Origin: Oscillospiraceae bacterium
GTDB taxonomy: Bacteria > Bacillota > Clostridia > Oscillospirales > Ruminococcaceae
Reading direction: 5' to 3'
Assembly (NCBI GenBank): GCA_004554485.1
Contig: SFLS01000023.1
Coordinates: 1-19,223, forward strand
Length of the DNA: 19,223 nucleotides
Position 1 is the first letter of the stretch; each line of letters begins with the position of its first letter. Positions 14,010-19,223 of this stretch are shown here, piece after piece. The position numbers and the translations under genes are program-made. Below the pieces are notes generated by a model. It saw only the letters and a program-made list of their open reading frames with translations, was not told where the DNA came from and did no database searches.

Positions 14010-15758
14010 ATGAAACATTCCATTCGTATGTTAGCGGGGATGCTGTGTGCGGTGTTTCTGGCGGGGAGCCTTTCCGCCTGCGGCGGCACGACCCCGGCGG
14101 TAAGCGCCGGGACCGGCCCCCGGGAGCTCACGGACACCGGGACCGCGGCCCCCGAAACCGCAGGAGCCGCCGTCATTACCTTTTCGGGGACATCCGCCGC
14201 TGCCGAGGGCGCCGGAGCCGAAGTAACAGGCGGCACCGTCACCGTCACCGCCGGGGGCACCTATGTGGTCACCGGTACCGCCGCCGAGGGGCGCGTTATC
14301 GTGAACGCCCCCGGGGAGGAGGTGGTTCTGGTGCTGCAGAACGCCGATATCACCTGTGCCGACGGCAGCCCGCTGTACGGGTACAAAGCCGCCCGGCTCA
14401 CCGTATATTTGGCGGAGGGCAGCGAAAATACCCTGACCGATGGCGGAAGTTATTCCTTTAGTGACAGCTACTCTTCCGCCGCCGAGGAGGAGCCCAATGC
14501 CTGCCTTTACGCCAAAAGCGATCTGGTCATCGCCGGCAGCGGCGCGCTGACGGTGCGGGGCAACTATAATAACGGCATCACCGGCAAGGATACCCTGACG
14601 ATAGAGGCCGCCGACCTGACCGTGACGGCCCGGAATCACGGCATCACCGGCAAGGACTGCTGCACCGTCCAAAATGCCGCCCTGCGGATGGAGTGCGGCG
14701 GGGACGCGCTGCGTGCCACCAACACCGACGACAGCACCGTGGGCAATATCGTTATCACCGATTCCATCCTGGAGCTGACGGCAGGGGAGGATGGTATCCA
14801 GGCCGAGACGGCGCTGACCGTCGCCGGCGGGAGCTGTACCGTGCAGTCGGGCGGCGGCAGCGGCGCACGGTTGGCCGACAACGCCAGTGCAAAGGGCCTG
14901 AAGGCGGGTACGAGCCTGGTGTTGACCGGCGGGAACTACGACCTGGACTGCTGCGACGACGCCATCCATTCCGACGGCAGCGTGCGGATCGATAAGGGCG
15001 ACTACGTCATTTCCACGGGGGATGACGGCATCCACGCGGAGGAGACGCTGACCGTCGCGGATGGGTCCGTCGACATCCGCAGGAGCAGCGAGGGGCTGGA
15101 GGGCCTGACGGTGGAGATCACCGGCGGCAGCATCAGCATCGTGGCCAGCGACGACGGCATCAATGCCGCCGACGGCAGCGGCCAAAGCGGCATAGGCGGC
15201 CGGCCCGGTGCTTTCGGCGTTTCTTCGTGCTGTGCCATCTGCATTTCCGGCGGCGTCATTACCGTGGACGCCGGCGGCGACGGGATCGATTCCAACGGGG
15301 ATATTGCCGTTTCCGGCGGGGAGCTTTTCATCAGCGGTTCCACCGGCAGCGGCAACAGCGCCATTGACTGCGACGGCAACGCCGTGATAACCGGCGGAAC
15401 GGTGGTGGCGGTCGGTTCCGGCGGGATGGCGCAGAATTTCGGCGCCGATTCCACGCAGGGCTGTATTCTGCTGAGCTATCCTTCCGCAGCCTTGGGCCCG
15501 ATCACCCTGCAGGACGAGACCGGCCGAACGCTGGTGAGCTACACGCCCGGCAAGAGCTATAACTGCGTCGTGATCAGCTGCCCGGCCATCACCCAGGGCA
15601 GCACCTACACCGTAACGGCCTGCGGACAGACTGCCTCCGTCACGATGAGCAGCCTGATCTACGGCAGCGGCGGCATGGGTGGCGGTCCCGGCGGCCGGGG
15701 GGATATGAACGTCCCCGGTGGAAAGGGCGGCATGGGCGGCCCCGCCGGCCGACCGTAA
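14010..15758 (+). CDS. Lipoprotein with Cthe_2159-type beta-helix (carbohydrate-binding, DUF4353-like)
   Basis: Exported lipoprotein, 582 residues. The signal peptide ends at lipobox LSAC with Cys24. A Thr/Ala/Gly-rich stretch and long right-handed beta-helix repeats follow. Rungs with ITGKDTLTIEAADLTV, CDDAIHSDGSVRI (about 316), GDDGIHAEETLTV (about 337), SDDGINAADGSG (about 380) and GDGIDSNGDIAVSGGE (about 423) repeat. The Asp-rich turns are the calcium-binding type of Cthe_2159, a cellulose- and polygalacturonate-binding protein of Clostridium thermocellum. The C-terminal ~30 residues are Gly/Met/Pro-rich (GSGGMGGGPGGRGD...), probably flexible. The start is ATG 14010 behind AAAGGAGGG. It is divergent from the VTC gene under a matching operator. 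It may bind a surface or dietary polysaccharide; the ligand is unproven. Confidence 0.88.
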   Translation: MKHSIRMLAGMLCAVFLAGSLSACGGTTPAVSAGTGPRELTDTGTAAPETAGAAVITFSGTSAAAEGAGAEVTGGTVTVTAGGTYVVTGTAAEGRVIVNAPGEEVVLVLQNADITCADGSPLYGYKAARLTVYLAEGSENTLTDGGSYSFSDSYSSAAEEEPNACLYAKSDLVIAGSGALTVRGNYNNGITGKDTLTIEAADLTVTARNHGITGKDCCTVQNAALRMECGGDALRATNTDDSTVGNIVITDSILELTAGEDGIQAETALTVAGGSCTVQSGGGSGARLADNASAKGLKAGTSLVLTGGNYDLDCCDDAIHSDGSVRIDKGDYVISTGDDGIHAEETLTVADGSVDIRRSSEGLEGLTVEITGGSISIVASDDGINAADGSGQSGIGGRPGAFGVSSCCAICISGGVITVDAGGDGIDSNGDIAVSGGELFISGSTGSGNSAIDCDGNAVITGGTVVAVGSGGMAQNFGADSTQGCILLSYPSAALGPITLQDETGRTLVSYTPGKSYNCVVISCPAITQGSTYTVTACGQTASVTMSSLIYGSGGMGGGPGGRGDMNVPGGKGGMGGPAGRP

Positions 15759-15785
15759 CGGCCCCACGGGAAGCACCGATTACCT

Positions 15786-15809
15786 CCGTCCCCACATTGC
15801 CGGGGACGG
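15786..15809. other. Short perfect hairpin after the beta-helix gene
   Basis: CCGTCCCC (15786-15793) and GGGGACGG (15802-15809) form an 8-bp stem with loop ACATTGCC. There is no T-run, so it is not a classical terminator by itself; the true terminator is 40 bases further on. Confidence 0.45.
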
Positions 15810-15849
15810 GAACCGCAAAAAGGCGCGCGGTAACGCTTTGTGCCAAAAG

Positions 15850-15879
15850 AAAAAAGCCCCGGGGATCCGGGGCTTTTTT
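15850..15879. terminator. Bidirectional intrinsic terminator
   Basis: AAAAAAGCCCCGG and CCGGGGCTTTTTT flank a GGAT loop: a 13-bp perfect stem with U-tracts in both directions. It ends the beta-helix transcript and would also stop leftward transcription from the recombinase side. Confidence 0.92.
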
Positions 15880-15896
15880 GACGCGCGGGCGAGGAA

Positions 15897-17609
15897 TTAA
15901 AACCGCCGGCTCCCGTCCGGCCGGCACAAAAAAATCCGCAGCGCCCCAAGGGACACGGCGGATTTTATCAACGGCCAGCGGCAGCAAACCATCGCGAGGG
16001 CGCTTACAAGCGAGCAGATGATCCAAGCGTGACTTTTGGCAAAAAAATCGGAGCAAGCGAGACAAGGCTTGCTCCGACATGGTGCACCAAGGCAATCCAA
16101 ATCCGAACCTGTATTTTTGCCGTCCAGCGCCGCTTTCAGGTCATCAAAAGTGATTGTGTTCGTCCCGTCCTTGTAGTTGAAGGTGAGAACCAGTTTATCA
16201 TCGTACAGGTAAATGGCGTTCACAAAGGTGTCAATCAGCATTTTGCGGTGACTCTGCTTGGTAACATCTAATTTGCGGAAACGGTGCAGCCAAAATGTCA
16301 TAAACTCCGCGCTGATTTTCGGGGGCTTGGACAACTGCTCGTTGGCAAGGCGGTTTTCCAATTCCTCTTTTGCCGCCTCTAATTCTTCAAGGCGTTCTTT
16401 GGTCGATTTTGTCAGAATACCTTGCTGAATAGCATTCAGCAGATTGCGGATCCCGGCATTGGTTTCCTGTAACTGCTGCTCATACAGGGGAATATTGGTG
16501 TTATCCTGTTCCTGCAAGTCCATGAGCATTGAAACGATAGCCTCAATCGCGTCATCGTCCATAATCATTTCCATTGCTGCCGAGACAACTAAATCCTCAA
16601 TCCAAACCTTTTTAACAGGCTTTTTGTGGCACTCTTTACGCTTCTTTTTCACCGAGACGCACTTGTAGTAGTGGTGGACGATCCCTGTACGGCTTGTGCC
16701 ACTCTCGCCGCAGAGATACGCGCCGCAGTACCCACAAAACAGCTTGGTTGTCAGCAGATAATCGTCCTCTGCCTTGTGTCGGGCGGGGGCTTTCTTGTTT
16801 TTCGCCATTTTTGCTTGTACTCGTTCAAACAAGTCAAGCGGCACGATGGCGGGAATACCATCGGGGACAATAATCTCCCTGTACTGATATTCTCCGATAT
16901 AACGGCGATTTTTCAATAGATGCTGTACGCTGTTGTAGGTCAAGGGATTACCGCGAGTGTTTTTCATGCCCTGTTCGTTGAGCCAATCGCGGATTTCTGT
17001 CATGGTCGCGCCCTCGTCATATCGCTTGAAAGCGTCCAAAATGTACGGCGCAGTTACAGGATCAATCTGAAAATGTTGGTCTGCGTCGATCTGATAGCCC
17101 ATCGGCAGCGTACCGCCATTAAACATACATTTCAACGCATTATCGGTCATACCGCGTACAACCTTTTCGGAGAGGTCAACGGAATAGTATTCAGCGAAGC
17201 CCTCAAGCATGGATTCAAGGATAATACCCTCTGCGCCATCGGAAATAACCTCGGTAGCGGAAACAACCTTAACGCCGTTCTTCTTCAACTGCGTCTTGTA
17301 TCGTGCGCTGTCATAGCGATTTCGGGCAAACCGGTCAAGTTTCCAAACGATAATCATATCAAACAGCTTTTTGCCGCTGTCCTTAATCATGTTCTGAAAT
17401 TCTGGGCGGTTGTCGGTCTTTGCGGAAACTGCCCTGTCGATGTAGTGACGCAGAACGGTAATTCCATTCTTATCAGCAAACGCGGTACATTCGCGGAGCT
17501 GACCTTCTATGGATTCCTCGCGCTGATTATCAGAAGAATATCTCGCGTAAATTACTGCCGTCGTGCTTTCACCGTCCCTAACATCTGTATCAAGGTTTGT
17601 TTCAACTGC
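15897..17609 (-). CDS. Large serine recombinase without a canonical start codon
   Basis: Site-specific recombinase. The catalytic domain is encoded from about 17564: TTAVIYARYSSDNQREESIE holds the serine (Y-x-R-x-S), followed by LDRFARNRYD. Then a Recombinase domain (from GYQIDADQHFQID to NRRYIGEYQY), a zinc ribbon (FCGYCGAYLCGES, then YYKC and ECHKK) and a coiled coil. The coordinates give the stop-bounded frame: a TGA ends at 17610, and no ATG, GTG or TTG occurs until ATG 17390, which would drop the catalytic serine. The frame is -1 relative to the XRE gene, which ends at 17552. Either it uses a rare start, is made by frameshifting, or is a broken gene. At the other end the frame runs through two hairpins into host DNA. 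It was probably an integrase. Confidence 0.82.
   Translation of the reverse strand, partial: AVETNLDTDVRDGESTTAVIYARYSSDNQREESIEGQLRECTAFADKNGITVLRHYIDRAVSAKTDNRPEFQNMIKDSGKKLFDMIIVWKLDRFARNRYDSARYKTQLKKNGVKVVSATEVISDGAEGIILESMLEGFAEYYSVDLSEKVVRGMTDNALKCMFNGGTLPMGYQIDADQHFQIDPVTAPYILDAFKRYDEGATMTEIRDWLNEQGMKNTRGNPLTYNSVQHLLKNRRYIGEYQYREIIVPDGIPAIVPLDLFERVQAKMAKNKKAPARHKAEDDYLLTTKLFCGYCGAYLCGESGTSRTGIVHHYYKCVSVKKKRKECHKKPVKKVWIEDLVVSAAMEMIMDDDAIEAIVSMLMDLQEQDNTNIPLYEQQLQETNAGIRNLLNAIQQGILTKSTKERLEELEAAKEELENRLANEQLSKPPKISAEFMTFWLHRFRKLDVTKQSHRKMLIDTFVNAIYLYDDKLVLTFNYKDGTNTITFDDLKAALDGKNTGSDLDCLGAPCRSKPCLACSDFFAKSHAWIICSLVSALAMVCCRWPLIKSAVSLGALRIFLCRPDGSRRF
15931..15966 (-). terminator. Terminator-like hairpin inside the recombinase 3' frame
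   Basis: AAAATCCGC (15931-15939) and GCGGATTTT (15958-15966) form a 9-bp stem; on the minus strand it is followed by three more T. It lies within the open frame of the minus-strand recombinase, in the part that looks non-native. Confidence 0.55.
16041..16076 (-). terminator. Intrinsic terminator near the native end of the recombinase
   Basis: CGGAGCAAGC (16049-16058) and GCTTGCTCCG (16067-16076) form a 10-bp stem with an 8-nt loop, followed on the minus strand by ATTTTTTT. The recombinase frame runs through it for 140 further bases, which suggests the original stop codon lay before it. Confidence 0.78.
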
Positions 17610-17914
17610 TCATTCATGGGCGAATCAGGCTCAAAGCACATTTCTACAAACTTTGCCAATTCGGGATTATCCGCAACAGGCGGTTTCACTTGGTACAGTT
17701 TGCCCTGCGGCTCATCACAACGGCAAGTGATGTAGTCCATAGATACATCAAAATAATCCGCATATTTTATCAGCAATTCAATAGACGGTACAGACTGCCC
17801 ATGCTCATATCGGTTAATACTCGGCTGCGTCACATTCAGCAACTCGGCCATTTTCTTTTGAGAGAACTTCATGCCCTCGCGCAGCGTTTTCAAACGCTCA
17901 CCAACTGTATTCAT
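17552..17914 (-). CDS. XRE-family helix-turn-helix regulator
   Basis: Small DNA-binding protein, 120 residues. The N-terminal HTH_3 domain (about 4-60) reads GERLKTLREGMKFSQKKMAE, then LLNVTQPSINRYEHGQSVPS, the recognition helix being TQPSINRYE. A C-terminal part follows with YITCRCDEPQGKLYQV and a helical tail. Likely a repressor controlling its own gene and the recombinase it overlaps, as is common in integrative elements. The start is ATG 17914, with AGGAGG 7 bases upstream; a TTG one codon earlier is less likely. The recombinase coding sequence overlaps its last ~5-20 codons in the -1 frame. Promoter TTGCAA-17-TATAAT with a dyad in the spacer lies 30 bases upstream. Confidence 0.9.
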   Translation of the reverse strand: MNTVGERLKTLREGMKFSQKKMAELLNVTQPSINRYEHGQSVPSIELLIKYADYFDVSMDYITCRCDEPQGKLYQVKPPVADNPELAKFVEMCFEPDSPMNEQLKQTLIQMLGTVKARRQ

Positions 17915-17943
17915 CAAGCCACCTCCTGTTTTTACCTGAATAT

Positions 17944-17972
17944 ATTATAATACATTATCTGTATATTTGCAA
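17944..17972 (-). promoter_or_regulatory. Promoter and dyad operator of the XRE gene
   Basis: On the minus strand, TTGCAA (17972-17967), a 17-bp spacer and a perfect TATAAT (17949-17944). The spacer contains the dyad ATACA-N5-TGTAT (17950-17964), well placed for autorepression by the XRE protein. From here to about 18117 no gene is seen, only AT-rich sequence with the short hairpin TTTTCG-GTG-CGAAAA. Confidence 0.78.
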
Positions 17973-18117
17973 TGCCTAATTTGAATCTTTTCTGTGAACA
18001 TTTCAGGTAGACGAAAATGCGTATTTTTTCGCAGAGTGCCTAACCGTTGTTTTGGTGTTGCTTTTCGGTGCGAAAATCATCAATAATTCAGCCTGTGTGC
18101 CGTTCTTTTTCCTCGTC

Positions 18118-18648
18118 CTATGTGCTACCCTTATATCTCTTTTTCTGTGAAAAGGGAGAAAGTCGGAGAGGAAAAAGAGGGTGAAGCGTATATTTTACTG
18201 ACAGGTCCCGACTGTAAAATTCACTGATGAGATATTTGAACGCCACATTGATACCGCCGGTATCCTCATGGTATTTTGCGCTGTCATATTCATCGTTGAG
18301 AGAAATGAAGCGGATGCCGTAGATAGGAAAGACACGCTCCATAAAATAACCGACCTCAATGCTGTTGCGCCCGAACCGGGAGAAGTCTTTGACGATGATG
18401 CAGTTGACCTGGGACTGCCGGACCATTTCCAGCAGTTCCTGCATAGCGGGACGCTCAAAGTTGGTCCCTGTATAGCCGTTGTCAACAAACTCCAGCACTT
18501 CTGCACCGGCCAGCTCATCCGTAGTATCTACATAGCGGTGCAAGGCTTTCAGCTGATTTACAATGCTTAAGCTGTCCACTTTGCTGTCCTCAGAGGAAAG
18601 CCGTACATATAAAGCGATGATATAAGCGGCGATGTCCTCTCTACTCAT
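18118..18648 (-). pseudogene. Serine recombinase truncated after the catalytic domain
   Basis: Resolvase/TndX-like N-terminal domain. Residues 1-152 are good family sequence: AAYIIALYVRLSSEDSKVDS with catalytic Ser18, FVDNGYTGTNFERPA, VKDFSRFGRNSIEVGYF and LISEFYSRDLSVK. After this, at about 18192, similarity stops and a 24-residue unrelated tail (YTLHPLFPLRLSPF...) runs to a stop. The Recombinase domain and zinc ribbon, normally another ~350 residues, are missing. The tail contains an inverted repeat CTCTTTTTC/GAAAAAGAG (18137-18145 and 18171-18179), possibly a terminator or an element edge. The start is ATG 18648 (TTG 18654 is possible), overlapping the stop of the preceding recombinase frame by 8 bases, the normal tandem arrangement. 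The catalytic domain alone is unlikely to integrate DNA. Confidence 0.8.
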
Positions 18649-19223
18649 CTGCAATCACCCCTTCCAGTTGCTCAAAAGCGTTACGGAAGCAGAAAACAAT
18701 CTCAATATGGTCATTGTCATAGATACTGATCCGCTGGCGAAGCTCATAGAGCTGCCTATCAATACCTGACATTCGCTCGGCCAATTTGGAATCGGCTTTC
18801 TGCACCAGGGCTTTTTTATCCATGACTACGGCAGCTTCTTTCTGGATGATGGTCAGGATGCTGCCGAACAGCTCCGTTTCCCACAGGCGCGGGGAACCGC
18901 TGCAATAGTCCTTGGCAATCCGGTCATTGGAGATACAGCGAAACACATATTTCCCATGGCTGCGCTGCCGATGAAGGTTTTTGCCGCAATGCCGGCATTC
19001 TGAGCGATCACCGCACGGCGGTCAAGCTCGGTCATGGTGGAGAAGCGTTTGAAATGTTCTGCCCATCTCAGGCGCTCACTCGTGTTGTTGCTGGCATCCT
19101 CCATCTTCTGACGAAGCCGGTCAATGGCTGCTTTCAGCCGGGCCATATCGCTGGAATAATCGTCCTTCAAGGTCTTGTGTTCATCTTTGCCGAGAAAACC
19201 ACTGACAAAGTTTTCGTACAGAG
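18641..19223 (-). pseudogene. Rearranged, frameshifted serine recombinase remnant
   Basis: Reading leftward, the first piece (19223 to about 19010) is the late coiled-coil region of a large serine recombinase: LYENFVSGFLGKDEHKTLKD through SERLRWAEHFKRFSTMTELD, then RRAVI. The normal continuation would be the last strands of the protein. Instead the sequence jumps, in another frame, to a zinc ribbon (SECRHCGKNLHRQRSHG, then FRCISND), which should precede the coiled coil, followed by MDKKALVQKADSKLAERMSG. It then joins directly to the family C-terminal strand IYDNDHIEIVFCFRNAF and stops at 18641. The second frame opens only after a TGA at about 19024, so no fusion protein is made through the junction. 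It probably arose by partial duplication plus deletion between repeated recombinase copies. The true 5' end is outside the window. Confidence 0.72.

Noticed and set aside
14571..14660. A direct DNA repeat (GGCATCACCGGCAAGGA, twice).
   Set aside because: It encodes the repeated GITGKD beta-helix turn and is explained by protein repeat structure.
14031..15776. A 581-codon open frame on the minus strand.
   Set aside because: It is antisense to the beta-helix gene with Ala/Gly/His-rich composition and no ribosome site; the plus-strand gene has a signal peptide and repeats.
1..19223. CRISPR arrays, tRNA or rRNA genes.
   Set aside because: No regularly spaced repeat array with unique spacers, no CCA-ended cloverleaf and no rRNA-like sequence was seen. 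The 21-bp TGCA grid has only a 4-base motif and no spacer/repeat structure.

Overview
The window looks like a gut Clostridia chromosome of the Oscillospiraceae type (Faecalibacterium/Gemmiger/Subdoligranulum-like). This is inferred from strong AGGAGG ribosome sites, GC-rich host genes, short lipoprotein signals and large serine recombinases. About 14.5 kb of GC-rich host DNA (roughly 1.6-15.9 kb) lies between AT-richer serine-recombinase genes at both ends. The recombinases point inward, so each looks like the terminal gene of a separate integrated element that continues outside the window.

Layout. Positions 2-1834 hold the 3' part of a large serine recombinase whose frame runs through a 36-bp palindrome into host DNA. 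Positions 1.68-4.65 kb hold a promoter, a terminator-like leader hairpin, an AlgI-like MBOAT O-acyltransferase and a DHHW/AlgX-like SGNH protein, then a terminator: a two-gene glycan O-acylation pair. Positions 4.68-5.2 kb hold a divergent FMN-binding (PPOX-fold) protein. Positions 5.2-10.55 kb hold a complete branched-chain amino-acid ABC transporter operon, livJ-H-M-G-F. Its strong promoter sits behind an AT-rich tract in which TGCA motifs recur on a 21-bp grid. Positions 10.58-12.4 kb hold a KdpD-like (DUF4118) histidine kinase and an OmpR-family response regulator. Converging with them is a VTC-domain protein plus a DUF4956 membrane protein (minus strand). A large lipoprotein with a Cthe_2159-type beta-helix is transcribed divergently from these two.

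The most interesting system is this last module. The 140-bp gap between the VTC gene and the beta-helix gene carries two copies of an OmpR/PhoB-type operator, each a pair of CTTTAG boxes exactly 11 bp apart. Each pair lies exactly 10 bp upstream of a TANNAT -10 element, one facing each way. I infer that the adjacent two-component system switches on a polyphosphate-polymerase-like enzyme, its membrane partner and an exported carbohydrate- or calcium-binding lipoprotein together.

Positions 15.9-19.2 kb hold a decayed tandem of serine recombinases on the minus strand: a mosaic pseudogene with domain pieces in the wrong order, a recombinase cut off after its catalytic domain, an XRE repressor-like gene with a near-consensus promoter and a dyad operator, and a full-size recombinase with no ATG, GTG or TTG upstream of its catalytic serine. 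That last frame runs through two terminator-like hairpins into host DNA.
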